From Phytopseudomonas argentinensis (GTDB taxonomy: Bacteria > Pseudomonadota > Gammaproteobacteria > Pseudomonadales > Pseudomonadaceae): 64,000 bases of DNA. A program made the position numbers and the translations under genes. Below the pieces are notes generated by a model that saw nothing but the letters and a program-made list of their open reading frames with translations, was not told the DNA's origin and did not search any database. This document shows, one piece after another, positions 26,251 to 35,742 of this stretch (position 1 is the stretch's first letter; every line of letters starts with the position of its first letter). The DNA lies in the NCBI RefSeq assembly GCF_900113905.1, contig NZ_FORC01000002.1, positions 854,772 to 918,771 on the forward strand, in the 5' to 3' direction.

Positions 26251-26505
26251 TCAGCACTTGTACGGGCTTTCGCTCTTCAGCTCTTCGCCGCTCTCGAGGT
26301 CGCGGATAATGACCGTGGCGTGCGGATGGACCGAGCACATCGCATTGCGCGCGCTGTAGATGCCACTGCCTTGTGCTGTCATCTTGATGTTCTGGGGCAG
26401 CGGCTGGCCATTGGCGTCCTGCAGGGAGAGTTGGTAGGTGCCGGACAATGTCATGCAGCCGGTGAGCAGAGCGCTGGTGATCAATACCGCGGTGAGACTT
26501 TTCAT
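26251..26505 (-). CDS. Small lipoprotein, hypothetical
   Basis: An 84-residue lipoprotein: signal peptide with lipobox LLTGC (acylated Cys17), then a compact cysteine-containing domain including IYSARNAMCSVHP and a C-terminal Cys. ATG 26505 follows GAAGGAA; an upstream in-frame start would add a non-hydrophobic leader. Not recognised. It is convergent with the preceding exported-protein gene. Confidence 0.65.
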   Translation of the reverse strand: MKSLTAVLITSALLTGCMTLSGTYQLSLQDANGQPLPQNIKMTAQGSGIYSARNAMCSVHPHATVIIRDLESGEELKSESPYKC

Positions 26506-26607
26506 GCGTTCTTCCTTGAGCAGTGCGAGGTTCACCGGGCTGTTCGGTGAACCTTGCGCTACGGGTGAGATGCGAGTTTGGTTCAAAGGGCACCAGCAAT
26601 CACGGCA

Positions 26608-27018
26608 TCAATGGCCGGCGCGGTGCTCGGTAAAGCGGTAATCCGCCTGGCAATCGGCGGTTGGGTCGGCGTTGAGGTTGACGTACTCGACGGTGTTCGC
26701 ATCGACGAAGCGATAGTCGTACACCTCGGTGGTTTTCACGCCGTCGGTGGTCAGGTGGTTCTTGCCGTCGTGGGCCGTCCAGGTGCCCTGTTCGGTCTGG
26801 ATCAGGCGCGTTCTCTGCTCATCGGCGAAGAAGCTGATCGTGAAGCGACCGTCGGCACCGAAGCTGGAATTCCAGGCGAAGAACTGACACGGCCCATTCT
26901 TGTCGCGCATGCCTTGCCATTCGCCGAGCAGGCGTTGGTCCAGCGGTTGGGTGGGGTGGCTGGAGCAGCCAGCGAGCAGGGCGGCAAGGCCGACGCCCAT
27001 CAGGAGGGGTTTGAGCAT
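26608..27018 (-). CDS. Small lipoprotein, hypothetical
   Basis: A 136-residue lipoprotein with signal peptide and lipobox LLAGC (Cys18). The mature part has a beta-rich lipocalin-like pattern (LLGEWQGM at the start, GRFTISFF, QGTWTAHDGKNHL), with two further Cys possibly forming a disulfide. This lipocalin-like reading is a guess. ATG 27018 is 102 bases upstream of the next small lipoprotein gene's frame on the same strand. It diverges from the ribose operon. Confidence 0.65.
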   Translation of the reverse strand: MLKPLLMGVGLAALLAGCSSHPTQPLDQRLLGEWQGMRDKNGPCQFFAWNSSFGADGRFTISFFADEQRTRLIQTEQGTWTAHDGKNHLTTDGVKTTEVYDYRFVDANTVEYVNLNADPTADCQADYRFTEHRAGH

Positions 27019-27205
27019 GGTGACATTCCTTGGTCGAGAAACAGCCAGGGGGCCAAACGGGGCGCCCCCACCTTTGCCGGCAACGCGGCAACCTGAATGG
27101 ACGCGCCGGAAAGCGAAAAGTTCGCCGGCCCAATCAGCCTGATTACAGCGCTTCGCTTTTGCCATCGAGCAGTCCTCGGCAGATGGCGCAGCGCTGCGTG
27201 AAAAT

Positions 27206-27257
27206 TTGACAATTTACCGGCCATTTCATAATTTTATGTGCACGCAAACGTTTGCGT
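27206..27257 (+). promoter_or_regulatory. rbs operon promoter and RbsR (LacI-type) operator
   Basis: A TTGACA -35 box (27206-27211), with candidate -10 sequences near 27227-27234, is followed by a perfect 16-bp palindrome ACGCAAACGTTTGCGT (27242-27257). That is the typical central-CG LacI-family operator. Its position just downstream of the promoter fits repression by RbsR, encoded in the operon. Confidence 0.85.
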
Positions 27258-27292
27258 ATTGATAACAACGACAATAATCATGGAGTTCGCCC

Positions 27293-28249
27293 ATGTCCGG
27301 TTTCCGTCCTGCCCGGCTCTGCGCCGCCATCGCCCTTGGCGCCGCTGCCCTCGTCAGTTTCTCCAGTGCCCATGCCGCCGAAGGTGATACGCCTCGCGTT
27401 GCACTGGTCATGAAATCCCTGGCCAACGAGTTCTTCCGCACCATGGAAGATGGCGCCAAGGCCTACCAGAAAGAAAACCCTGCGCAGTTCGAATTGATCG
27501 CCAACGGCATCAAGGACGAGACCGATACCTCGGCGCAGATCCGTATCGTCGAGCAGATGATCGTTGCCAAGGTCGATGCCCTGGTTATCGCCCCGGCCGA
27601 TTCCAAGGCTCTGGTGCCGGTGATCAAGAAGGCCAGCGATGCCGGCATCAAGGTCGTCAATATCGACAACCGTCTTGACCCCGAGGTGGTGAAGAGCAAA
27701 GGCCTGGACGTGCCGTTCGTGGGCCCGGACAACCGCAAGGGCGCGCGCCTGGTCGGCGAATACCTGGCCCAGAACAAGCTCAATGCTGGCGACGAAGTCG
27801 GCATCATCGAAGGCGTGTCCACCACCACCAACGCTCAGCAGCGCACCGGGGGCTTCAAGGACGCCATGGAAGCGGCCGGCATGAAGATCGTCGGCGTGCA
27901 GTCGGGTAACTGGGAAATCGACCGTGGCAACGCTGTGGCCTCGGCCATGCTCAACGAATACCCGGACCTGAAAGCGCTGCTGGCCGGCAACGACAGCATG
28001 GCACTCGGCGCGGTATCTGCCGTGCGTGCCGCTGGCAAGAAAGACCAGGTGCAGGTGGTCGGTTACGACAACATCAACGCCATCAAGCCGATGCTCAAGG
28101 ACGGTCGCGTACTCGCCACCGCCGACCAGTTCGCGGCTCGCCAGGCGGTGTTCGGCATCGAAGCGGCGCTCAAGCTGGTCAAGGGTGAGCCTACCGGCGC
28201 CAAAGATGGCGTGATCGAGACTCCGGTCGAACTCGTGACCAAGCCGTGA
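27293..28249 (+). CDS. rbsB: Ribose ABC transporter periplasmic binding protein RbsB
   Basis: A 318-residue periplasmic protein with a cleavable signal peptide (AHA-AE near residue 28). The type I sugar-binding fold shows VALVMKSLANEFFRTME, IDNRLD and GNDSMALGAV. It captures ribose for RbsAC. It is first in rbsBACRKD, directly behind the LacI-type operator. Its TGA overlaps the GTG of rbsA. Confidence 0.92.
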   Translation: MSGFRPARLCAAIALGAAALVSFSSAHAAEGDTPRVALVMKSLANEFFRTMEDGAKAYQKENPAQFELIANGIKDETDTSAQIRIVEQMIVAKVDALVIAPADSKALVPVIKKASDAGIKVVNIDNRLDPEVVKSKGLDVPFVGPDNRKGARLVGEYLAQNKLNAGDEVGIIEGVSTTTNAQQRTGGFKDAMEAAGMKIVGVQSGNWEIDRGNAVASAMLNEYPDLKALLAGNDSMALGAVSAVRAAGKKDQVQVVGYDNINAIKPMLKDGRVLATADQFAARQAVFGIEAALKLVKGEPTGAKDGVIETPVELVTKP

Positions 28250-29814
28250 CCCATGCAGCAGTGGCCGGCGAGACCGTTCTCGCCGCCCGCAATATCGGCA
28301 AGACCTACGTCCAGCCCGTGCTGGGCGGGGTCGAGCTGGAGCTGCGCGCCGGTGAAGTGCTGGCGCTGACCGGCGAGAACGGCGCCGGTAAAAGTACCCT
28401 TTCGAAGATTTTCTGTGGGCTGGAGCAACCGACTACCGGCTCCCTGAGCTTTCTCGGCCAGCCCTATGCGCCGGCCAGTCGCCGCGAGGCCGAGCGCCTC
28501 GGTGTGCGCATGGTGTTGCAGGAGCTCAACCTGCTGCCCACCCTGACCGTGGCCGAGAACCTGTTTCTCGACAACCTGCCCAGCCTTGGCGGCTGGATTG
28601 CCCGTGGCCGCCTGCGCGAGATGGCGCGTGAGGCCATGGCACGGGTCGGCCTGGAGGCCATCGACCCGGATACCCCGGTGGCCGCGCTGGGCGTGGGCCA
28701 TCAGCAGATGGTCGAGATCGCCCGTAACCTGATCGGCGATTGCCGCGTGCTGGTACTCGACGAGCCAACGGCGATGCTCACCGCCCGTGAGGTCGATTTG
28801 CTGTTCGAGCAGATCCAGCGCTTGCGCGATGCCGGTGTGGCCATCGTGTATATCTCCCACCGCCTCGAAGAACTGGCGAAAGTGGCTCAGCGCGTGGCCG
28901 TGCTGCGCGATGGCCAACTGGTCGCCGTGGAGCCCATCGACCGTTACAGCAGCGACGAGCTGGTCACCCTGATGGTGGGCCGCGATGTCGGCGACGCCAT
29001 CGATCTGGGCGAACGGCAGATTGGTGCGCCGCTTTTGCAGATCAGCAATCTGTGCCGCCGCGGCAAGGTAGACGACGTGTCGTTCAGTGTGCGGGCAGGG
29101 GAGATCTACGGCATTTCCGGGCTTATCGGCGCTGGCCGTACCGAATTGCTGCGGCTGATCTATGGCGCCGACCCCGCTGACAGCGGCCAGGTGGCCATCG
29201 GCACTCCGCCTGTGCCGGTGCGCGTGCGCTCGCCCGCTGAAGCGGTGGGCCATGGCATTGCCTTGATCACCGAGGACCGCAAGGGCGAAGGCCTGCTGCT
29301 CGGCCAGCCGATTGCCGCCAACCTGGCGCTGGGCAATATGCCGGCGGTATCCAAACACGGCGTGATGCGTCCGGCGGCCGAACAGGCACTGGCACAGCGG
29401 CAGATCGATGCCATGCGCATTCGCTGCAACGGCGCCCATCAGGCGGTCGCGGAATTGTCCGGCGGCAACCAGCAGAAGGTGGTCATCGGCCGCTGGCTGG
29501 AGCGCGACTGCCAGGTGCTGCTGTTCGACGAGCCGACCCGCGGCATCGACGTTGGCGCCAAGTTCGAAATCTACGGCCTGCTCGGCGAGCTGGCCCGCCA
29601 GGGCAAGGCGCTCGTGGTGGTGTCCAGTGACCTGCGCGAGCTGATGTTGATCTGCGACCGTATCGGCGTGCTGTCCGCTGGCCGCCTTATCGAAACATTC
29701 GACCGCGACGACTGGAGCCAGGACCGTTTGCTGGCTGCCGCTTTTGCCGGCTACCGCAGCCGCGAAGCCCTGATCGGCGATGTCGCCCCCCCGTTACAGG
29801 AGCTTTCCCAATGA
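28246..29814 (+). CDS. rbsA: Ribose ABC transporter ATP-binding protein RbsA
   Basis: A 522-residue duplicated ABC ATPase. Domain 1 has Walker A GENGAGKST and Walker B VLVLDEPTAM. Domain 2 has the degenerate Walker A GLIGAGRTELL, the signature LSGGNQQKV and Walker B LLFDEPTRG, the usual pattern for carbohydrate-uptake transporter class 2. GTG start overlaps rbsB, and the stop overlaps rbsC by 4 bases. Confidence 0.93.
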   Translation: MTHAAVAGETVLAARNIGKTYVQPVLGGVELELRAGEVLALTGENGAGKSTLSKIFCGLEQPTTGSLSFLGQPYAPASRREAERLGVRMVLQELNLLPTLTVAENLFLDNLPSLGGWIARGRLREMAREAMARVGLEAIDPDTPVAALGVGHQQMVEIARNLIGDCRVLVLDEPTAMLTAREVDLLFEQIQRLRDAGVAIVYISHRLEELAKVAQRVAVLRDGQLVAVEPIDRYSSDELVTLMVGRDVGDAIDLGERQIGAPLLQISNLCRRGKVDDVSFSVRAGEIYGISGLIGAGRTELLRLIYGADPADSGQVAIGTPPVPVRVRSPAEAVGHGIALITEDRKGEGLLLGQPIAANLALGNMPAVSKHGVMRPAAEQALAQRQIDAMRIRCNGAHQAVAELSGGNQQKVVIGRWLERDCQVLLFDEPTRGIDVGAKFEIYGLLGELARQGKALVVVSSDLRELMLICDRIGVLSAGRLIETFDRDDWSQDRLLAAAFAGYRSREALIGDVAPPLQELSQ

Positions 29815-30791
29815 CCACTCCGTCCGCCACGCCCACCAAGCGCAGTGGCACGCACCAGGGCCTGGGCACCTACCTCGGCCTGGCTGGCGCGTTGCTGGCG
29901 ATGATCGTGCTGTTCTCATCGCTGAGCAGCCATTTCCTGTCCTACTCGACCTTCACCACCCTGGCCAACCAGATCCCCGACCTGATGGTGCTGGCGGTGG
30001 GCATGACGCTGATCCTGATCATCGGCGGCATCGACCTGTCCGTCGGTTCGGTGCTGGCGCTGGCCGCTGCCGTGGTCAGCGTGGCGACCCTCGGCTTTGG
30101 CTGGGGCATCCTGCCCGCGGCGCTGCTGGGTATGGCCTGTGCGGCGTTGGCTGGCAGCGTCACCGGGATCATCACCGTGGCCTGGGGCATTCCGTCGTTC
30201 ATCGTGTCCCTCGGCGTGCTGGAAATGGCCCGCGGCCTGGCTTATCAGCTCACCGACTCGCGCACCGCCTATATCGGCGACGCCTATGCCTGGCTGTCGA
30301 CGCCGTTCGCCGCCGGTATCTCGCCGTCGTTCGTGATCGCCTTGTTGGTGATCGCCGCCGCGCACCTGCTGCTCACCCGCACCGTATTCGGCCGTTACCT
30401 GGTGGCCATCGGCACCAACGAGGAAGCGGTACGCCTGGCCGGCATCAACCCCAAACCCTACAAGATTTCGGTATTCGCCCTGATGGGCCTGCTCGCCGGT
30501 CTGGCGGCGCTGTTCCAGATTTCCCGCCTGGAAGCCGCCGACCCGAATGCCGGTTCCGGCCTGGAGCTGCAGGTGATCGCCGCGGTGGTCATCGGCGGCA
30601 CCAGCCTGATGGGTGGGCGTGGCTCCGTAATCAGCACCTTCTTTGGCGTGCTGATCATCTCCGTGCTGGCCGCAGGCCTCGCGCAGATCGGCGCTACCGA
30701 ACCGACCAAACGCATCATCACCGGTGCGGTGATCGTGATCGCGGTCATTCTCGACACCTACCGCAGCTATCGCGCCAAGCGCCGGGGCTGA
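29811..30791 (+). CDS. rbsC: Ribose ABC transporter permease RbsC
   Basis: A 326-residue membrane permease with 8-10 hydrophobic segments. Conserved GGIDLSVGSVLALAA and the C-terminal GGTSLMGGRGSV motif identify the BPD-transp-2 sugar permease family. It homodimerises with RbsA attached on the cytoplasmic side. ATGA overlap with rbsA. Confidence 0.93.
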   Translation: MTTPSATPTKRSGTHQGLGTYLGLAGALLAMIVLFSSLSSHFLSYSTFTTLANQIPDLMVLAVGMTLILIIGGIDLSVGSVLALAAAVVSVATLGFGWGILPAALLGMACAALAGSVTGIITVAWGIPSFIVSLGVLEMARGLAYQLTDSRTAYIGDAYAWLSTPFAAGISPSFVIALLVIAAAHLLLTRTVFGRYLVAIGTNEEAVRLAGINPKPYKISVFALMGLLAGLAALFQISRLEAADPNAGSGLELQVIAAVVIGGTSLMGGRGSVISTFFGVLIISVLAAGLAQIGATEPTKRIITGAVIVIAVILDTYRSYRAKRRG

Positions 30792-30797
30792 TCGGCC

Positions 30798-31805
30798 ATG
30801 GCCACCATCAAGGACGTTGCCGCGCGGGCGGGTATTTCCTACACCACGGTGTCGCACGTGGTGAACGGTACCCGGCCGGTCAGCGATCCGGTGCGTAGCA
30901 AGGTCGAGGCGGCCATCGCCGAGCTGGGTTATGTGCCCAGCGGCGTGGCCCGCTCGCTGCGAGCACGCGCCACCGGCACCATCGGGTTGCTGGTACCGAA
31001 CGCCAGCAACCCGTACTTTGCGGAGCTGGCGCGCGGCATCGAGGACCACGCCGAACGCAACGGCTACAGCGTGATCCTGTGCAATTCCGACGACGACATC
31101 GACAAGCAGCTGCGCTACCTGCGCGTGTTGCTGGAGCGGCGCATCGACGGGCTGATCGTCGCCACCGTGGCCAGCGACGCGGCCTTCGCCCAGGCCCTGG
31201 CGGGTTTGAACGTACCGCTGATGCTGGTCGACCGTTCCCTCGATGGTGTGACGGCCGATCGCGTGCAGGTCGACCACGAACGCGGCGCCTACCTGGCGAC
31301 CCGGCACCTGATCGAGCTTGGCCATCGCCACATCGCCTGTATCGGTGGGCCGGCCAGCACCCAGGTGGTTCAGCTACGCGCGGCCGGTTATCGGCGCGCG
31401 CTGGCCGAAGCCGGAGTCGAGGCGCAGCCGGTGGTGGACTGTGCCTTTACCAGCCCGGCCGGGCACGCGGCGGCGCAGGTGCTGCTGAACGGCGATGAAG
31501 TGCCAACGGCGATCTTCGCCGGCAACGACATGATCGCCCTGGGCGTGCTGCGCGCTGCCGCCGAATGTCAGGTGAGCGTGCCGCGGCAGCTCTCGGTGGT
31601 GGGGTTCGATGACATCGAAGTCAGCCGCTACCTGCACCCGGCATTGACCACGGTCGGCCAATCCATCGGCCAACTTGGCGAGACCGCGGCCGCGCGGTTG
31701 CTGGCGCGTATCCGCACCCCCGGCCTGAGCGCCGAGCAACGACTCATCGAACCCACGCTCGTGCTGCGCGAATCCAGCGCGGCGCCCCTTGTTGAAGCGG
31801 CCTGA
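30798..31805 (+). CDS. rbsR: LacI-family ribose repressor RbsR
   Basis: A 335-residue LacI/GalR regulator. The HTH is ATIKDVAARAGISYTTVSHV (2-21) with the hinge helix VARSLRA, and the rest is a periplasmic-binding-protein-like sugar domain. It sits inside the operon between rbsC and rbsK, as in other Pseudomonas ribose loci, and should bind the palindrome at 27242-27257. Six bases separate it from rbsC. Confidence 0.92.
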   Translation: MATIKDVAARAGISYTTVSHVVNGTRPVSDPVRSKVEAAIAELGYVPSGVARSLRARATGTIGLLVPNASNPYFAELARGIEDHAERNGYSVILCNSDDDIDKQLRYLRVLLERRIDGLIVATVASDAAFAQALAGLNVPLMLVDRSLDGVTADRVQVDHERGAYLATRHLIELGHRHIACIGGPASTQVVQLRAAGYRRALAEAGVEAQPVVDCAFTSPAGHAAAQVLLNGDEVPTAIFAGNDMIALGVLRAAAECQVSVPRQLSVVGFDDIEVSRYLHPALTTVGQSIGQLGETAAARLLARIRTPGLSAEQRLIEPTLVLRESSAAPLVEAA

Positions 31806-31844
31806 GCGCGTGCGCGCTTTGGCGGATTGAGAGGAACACCGGTA

Positions 31845-32753
31845 ATGCACGCGAAAGTAGTTGTGGTGGGCAGCTTGAACATGGACCTGATCGTGCGCAT
31901 GCCGCGTTTCCCGGTTGCCGGCGAAACGCTGGCCGGGCACGGCTTTGCCACTGCCGCCGGCGGCAAGGGCGCCAATCAGGCGGTAGCCGCAGCGCGCCTC
32001 GGCGCCACGGTGGCGATGGTCGGTTGCTTGGGAGATGACGCCAATGGCACAGAGCTGCGCGCCGGCCTGCTTGCCGAAGGCATCGACTGCAGCGGCGTGG
32101 CGACGGTGCCCGGTGTGGCCACCGGCATCGCGACGATTCTGGTCGACGACGCCGGCCAGAATGCCATCGTCATCGCGGCGGGCAGCAACGCTGAAATGAC
32201 CGCCGAGCGCCTGGCCGACCATGATGGTCTGCTGGCGGCGGCCGATATCGTCATCGCCCAGCTGGAAGTGCCCACGGCCACCGTCGAGGCCACCTTGCTA
32301 CGTGCCCATGAGCTGGGCCGCACGGTGATCCTCAACCCGGCGCCCGCCGTTGGGCCGCTGCCGGAAAGCTGGTACAGCCTGATCGACTACCTGATTCCCA
32401 ACGAGAGCGAAGCTGCGCTGCTGACCGGCATCGCTGTCGACTCGCCGCGCAGCGCGCTGCAGGCTGCGCAAAAGCTGCTCGCCAATGGCGCCCGCCGCGT
32501 ACTGATCACCCTCGGCAGCCAGGGCGTTTTCTACGCCGATGGCGAGCGCCACCTGCACCTGCCGGTCGAGCCGGTGGTGGCGGTCGACACCACCGCCGCC
32601 GGTGATACCTTTGTCGGCGGCTTCGCTGCTGGTCTGGCCGAAGGCATGCCGCTGGAAAGCGCCATCCGCCTCGGCCAGCAAGCTGCCGCCCTGGCCGTCA
32701 CCCGGCCGGGCGCACAACCCTCCATCCCTCATCGCCACGAGTTGCCCGCATGA
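31845..32753 (+). CDS. rbsK: Ribokinase RbsK
   Basis: A 302-residue PfkB-family kinase phosphorylating ribose to ribose-5-phosphate. Signatures are [15 protein letters not shown] at the N-terminus and [14 protein letters not shown] with the catalytic Asp at the C-terminus. ATG 31845 follows GAGGAAC. Its stop overlaps rbsD (ATGA). Confidence 0.94.
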   Translation: MHAKVVVVGSLNMDLIVRMPRFPVAGETLAGHGFATAAGGKGANQAVAAARLGATVAMVGCLGDDANGTELRAGLLAEGIDCSGVATVPGVATGIATILVDDAGQNAIVIAAGSNAEMTAERLADHDGLLAAADIVIAQLEVPTATVEATLLRAHELGRTVILNPAPAVGPLPESWYSLIDYLIPNESEAALLTGIAVDSPRSALQAAQKLLANGARRVLITLGSQGVFYADGERHLHLPVEPVVAVDTTAAGDTFVGGFAAGLAEGMPLESAIRLGQQAAALAVTRPGAQPSIPHRHELPA

Positions 32754-33154
32754 AGAAGACGCCACTGCTCAACGCCGAACTGTCAGCCGCCATCGCTCGC
32801 CTGGGCCATGGCGACATCATCGTCATCGGCGACGCCGGCATGCCGGTACCTGCAGGTACGCCATGCATCGACCTGGCGCTGACCGCCGGTGTACCGGACT
32901 TCGTTACCACCCTGAAGGTGGTGCTCAGCGAGATGCAGGTGCAGGGCCATCTGCTGGCGCGGGAAACCCTGGAGGTAGCGCCCCTGGCGCTCGAGGCCAT
33001 CGAAAAACTGAGCGCAGAAGGCGAGCTGGGCGAGCGGCAACTGGTCAGTCATGACGAACTCAAGGCCGCCTGTGCCAAGGCTCGCGTGCAGATCCGTACC
33101 GGGGAATGCCGGCCGTACAGCAATATTGCGCTGATCGCGGGTGTGACGTTCTAA
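32750..33154 (+). CDS. rbsD: D-ribose pyranase RbsD
   Basis: A 134-residue mutarotase that converts beta-pyranose to beta-furanose ribose for the kinase. The catalytic His20 lies in [16 protein letters not shown], and the C-terminus has [17 protein letters not shown]. It is the last gene of the operon. No clear terminator hairpin follows before the accessory patch. Confidence 0.93.
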   Translation: MKKTPLLNAELSAAIARLGHGDIIVIGDAGMPVPAGTPCIDLALTAGVPDFVTTLKVVLSEMQVQGHLLARETLEVAPLALEAIEKLSAEGELGERQLVSHDELKAACAKARVQIRTGECRPYSNIALIAGVTF

Positions 33155-33217
33155 GAAGCTGTTCAGGATCTTCTTGAACGTGTCACTTGGCAGCATCAAG
33201 GCAATTGCAGCGCTGAC

Positions 33218-33240
33218 ACGGGCAGCTACCGGCCAGAAGC
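33218..33240 (-). repeat. Dispersed repeat flanking the LRR gene (copy 1)
   Basis: The reverse complement of this 23-mer, GCTTCTGGCCGGTAGCTGCC-CGT, matches 34236-34258 at 21 of 23 positions. The two copies lie in opposite orientation on either side of the LRR gene. A related GGCCAAAAcGGACA fragment lies at about 33336. Confidence 0.7.
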
Positions 33241-33409
33241 GGTCATTGAGTGTCTGCGAAAGCCGAGGCGATTCACAGTGACGGTAAGCGTCGTTTAGCA
33301 ATTACCTTTCACCCATCAATGAGAGGCTGCGATCGGCCAAAACGGACAGCGTTGAACCATTTAATAATCGTTCGAGACGAGTACTGGAAGCGTCTAGAAA
33401 ATTAAGTTG

Positions 33410-34132
33410 TCATGCATCGTTTACCTTTTTTTCGAACTGTCTGGTGAGTTTTTCAAATCGAGATGCATCACATACCGGACACAGGAAAGGCATTCTTCGC
33501 CCCGTAAACATCGACGTGAGACTGTTGCATTTCATGCAAAGGAGGTGTGTTTGTACGTACGCGGTCAGAGGTTCCACAAGCTGCTCGTTCAAGCGGCTTG
33601 CGAGAAAAGCGACCTGAGATCGATCAAACTGGTTAGTCAGGCTCAAATGCCGTAGATGTGTACAGCGAACGAGGCTGGTGATGTCGTCGTCCTTGAGCTT
33701 CACATTAGACAGCGAAAGTCTGGTGAGCCCGGATATACGGGTGACGGGTTCAATTGATTCAAGGCGTAGCGGCGAGCCTCCACCCAAGCTGCCGGATAGA
33801 CGCAGCTCTTTCAGCTCGCTTAGCTTCTCCAGCCCGTCGAGTTGTTGCAGCCTTGGAAAGTCTCCAATTGCCAGATGCGTCAGGCCACTCAGCTTGGAAA
33901 CAGGTTCCAGCGATTCGATCTTTGCTCCCCATTCCAGCGTCAATCGTCGTGTATGAGTTAACCTGTCGATTCCCTCAAGTGAAGCAAGCTTAAGATGGTA
34001 AAGGCGTAGTTCCTTTGCTGTGCATTTAGAGAGCAACGTCGGCCATATTTTTGCTGAAATGTTCCGCAGATCAAGTTCGTCCCTTTCCGCCAGTTCTTGT
34101 TGAGAGAACTCGCGATCCAAACACAGAATCAT
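33410..34132 (-). CDS. Leucine-rich-repeat protein with C-terminal cysteine pairs
   Basis: A 240-residue cytoplasmic protein with no signal peptide. About 6-7 leucine-rich repeats occupy residues 40-175 (patterns such as LTHLAIGDFPRLQQLDGL and LTRLSLSNVKLKDDDI). A C-terminal module (about 198-225) has CMKC and CPVC pairs, likely a zinc ribbon. ATG 34132 follows AAGGATG. Standalone bacterial LRR proteins are usually interaction scaffolds, and some are effectors, toxins or their partners. None of those roles is shown here. Its base composition is more AT-rich than neighbouring operons, and flanking repeats suggest an acquired or mobile patch. Confidence 0.75.
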   Translation of the reverse strand: MILCLDREFSQQELAERDELDLRNISAKIWPTLLSKCTAKELRLYHLKLASLEGIDRLTHTRRLTLEWGAKIESLEPVSKLSGLTHLAIGDFPRLQQLDGLEKLSELKELRLSGSLGGGSPLRLESIEPVTRISGLTRLSLSNVKLKDDDITSLVRCTHLRHLSLTNQFDRSQVAFLASRLNEQLVEPLTAYVQTHLLCMKCNSLTSMFTGRRMPFLCPVCDASRFEKLTRQFEKKVNDA

Positions 34133-34445
34133 GGCTCACATCCTTCGAAATTGTTCCGTGAGGGGAAACGGGATGCCTCGACAGGGTTCAGGGGCGCCGA
34201 GGCTATCGACTGACTGCAAGGCTGTCCAGCGGCTGCTTCTGGCCGGTAACTGTCCGTCGTCACTGGCTGCAACTGGCCAGGAGCGGAGTTTTAGAGCAGA
34301 GAAATAAATCTGTTCTCTTTTCCCAATGGACATCACCGCGGTGTACGCAGCGCTATCGCGTGGTGCGCACAGCGCTCTCTACAAAGGCTCCTGAGCACGT
34401 GGTGCCGCGCAATGAGGCGAAGCATGGACTTCGCGCACGCCAACG
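34133..34445. other. Non-coding region with dispersed repeats
   Basis: This 313-base gap holds repeat copy 2 (34236-34258) and CTATCGCGTGGTGCGC (34351-34366). The latter resembles CTATCGCATGGTTCGC at 35168-35183, a recurring Pseudomonas intergenic motif. I see no gene or terminator here. Confidence 0.6.
34236..34258 (+). repeat. Dispersed repeat flanking the LRR gene (copy 2)
   Basis: GCTTCTGGCCGGTAACTGTC-CGT, inverted relative to copy 1 at 33218-33240 with 2 mismatches. Looser relatives (TCTGGCCGATAGCGGCC at 35254-35270 and the palindrome at 36386) occur across the patch. Confidence 0.7.
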
Positions 34446-35030
34446 TTATGCCTGAGCCAATGCATTAGCGAACCACTCGTAGAGTGCCTGGGGGTGGTAT
34501 TGGGGAAAATACGCAACTAGCACGGTTGAGGTTACAAACGTCAGCACCACCAACAGCGCAGCAAGTACCTTTACCAACGTTGAGAGAGGTGGGTTGGGCG
34601 GGCCGTATTTATTAATCGCTTTACGCCCCGGAAGCATCATGAGCGGAAGCGTTATTACAAAGCCGATAACAGGGAACGCGGAGAGAATTCCCCATATCGG
34701 GCTCCAGCCTAGATCACGTGCCCTGCGTACCAGTAGAGACACGCTGAGCAGGATCGCAGGAACGACAACGGTGGCACCGACTATCAGCAAAACCACCAGT
34801 TGATGGCGCAACCCAACCATAAAGAACGCCAGCAAAATGCACGGAAGAACCAGCACCAAGGGCACATGAATCAGCCAGAAGCGCGCCAGAGAAATACGCC
34901 CGGAAAAATCAAAAATCTTGGGTTTTGAAAACGTGACAACCTCGTCGTCAATCAGTTGAGCATCGCTAGGTTGGTATGGGTTCTCGATTTCGCTGCTGAT
35001 ACTGCCGAAAACGGGTTCTATCCTTGCCAT
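34446..35030 (-). CDS. DUF805-family membrane protein
   Basis: A 194-residue inner-membrane protein. A hydrophilic N-terminus (1-42) precedes FSGRISLARFW and about four membrane helices (50-70, 76-97, 110-135, 148-172), with RRARDLGWSPIW and LPGRKAINKYGPPNPP as family marks. DUF805 function is unknown. ATG 35030 follows a GGAAT-type site. No neighbour suggests a partner. Confidence 0.8.
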   Translation of the reverse strand: MARIEPVFGSISSEIENPYQPSDAQLIDDEVVTFSKPKIFDFSGRISLARFWLIHVPLVLVLPCILLAFFMVGLRHQLVVLLIVGATVVVPAILLSVSLLVRRARDLGWSPIWGILSAFPVIGFVITLPLMMLPGRKAINKYGPPNPPLSTLVKVLAALLVVLTFVTSTVLVAYFPQYHPQALYEWFANALAQA

Positions 35031-35272
35031 TTAGCGCTATTCCCTTGTGTTTGATGGGGCTATTTACTTCACAACCTTTACGCCTCATATCTAATCGAAG
35101 GCCGGCATCAAACTCAAGAGAAGACGCTATCGTGTAAGGGGCTGTGTGCAGCACAGCATGCGTGGGTCTATCGCATGGTTCGCGCGGTCCACCTTACGAA
35201 GTGTTGTGCCGCCAGTAGGAAGGCGGGTCATGTCCCTACTCTGAACGGCGGCCTCTGGCCGATAGCGGCCTC

Positions 35273-35737
35273 TTAAGCCCTGCCCATTTCCTCGTACCAA
35301 CCGTCTACAAGATGGCTCTGCTCGCCCCAGACTATGCCTGCTATCTCTTGCATGATTTCGGCTAGCAACTCGACGTCCACACCAACCGCTTCAAGGCAAG
35401 CCAGCCGGCCTCTCGACCAATCGAGAACGCTGCACTGAGGATACCTCTCTAGCAGCGGCCTCAGAACTTGCCGCGGATCCATGTTAGCACCATACCTAAA
35501 GTCGAAATATGGCGCCTCCGAGTCCTGAAGCGGGTAAAGCAATATCCCGCTGTTGGCGGAGCCGGCATAGCACAGCGTGACGTAACGGTACCCCCATTCA
35601 GAGCTACCGTGTTTTATACTGCGAAGCACTTCGAGGAGCGGCTGGTTTTTGCAGAAACGGATGTACGTGCCTCTTGAGGGAAACTCCAGAGCCCAGCTGG
35701 GTGTATCTGTAAGAGCAGCGCCTTCATCTTCGCTCAT
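35273..35737 (-). CDS. Hypothetical protein in the accessory patch
   Basis: A 154-residue soluble protein of mixed alpha/beta pattern (IRFCKNQPLLEVLRSIKHG, YFDFRYGANMDPRQVLRPLL) with no recognised domain, signal peptide or membrane segment. It follows the 35743-36165 gene by 5 bases, so they form an operon. A TTG at 35746 could extend it by 3 residues; ATG 35737 is chosen. Its compositional contrast with the core genome hints at acquisition. Confidence 0.6.
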   Translation of the reverse strand: MSEDEGAALTDTPSWALEFPSRGTYIRFCKNQPLLEVLRSIKHGSSEWGYRYVTLCYAGSANSGILLYPLQDSEAPYFDFRYGANMDPRQVLRPLLERYPQCSVLDWSRGRLACLEAVGVDVELLAEIMQEIAGIVWGEQSHLVDGWYEEMGRA

Positions 35738-35742
35738 GATGA

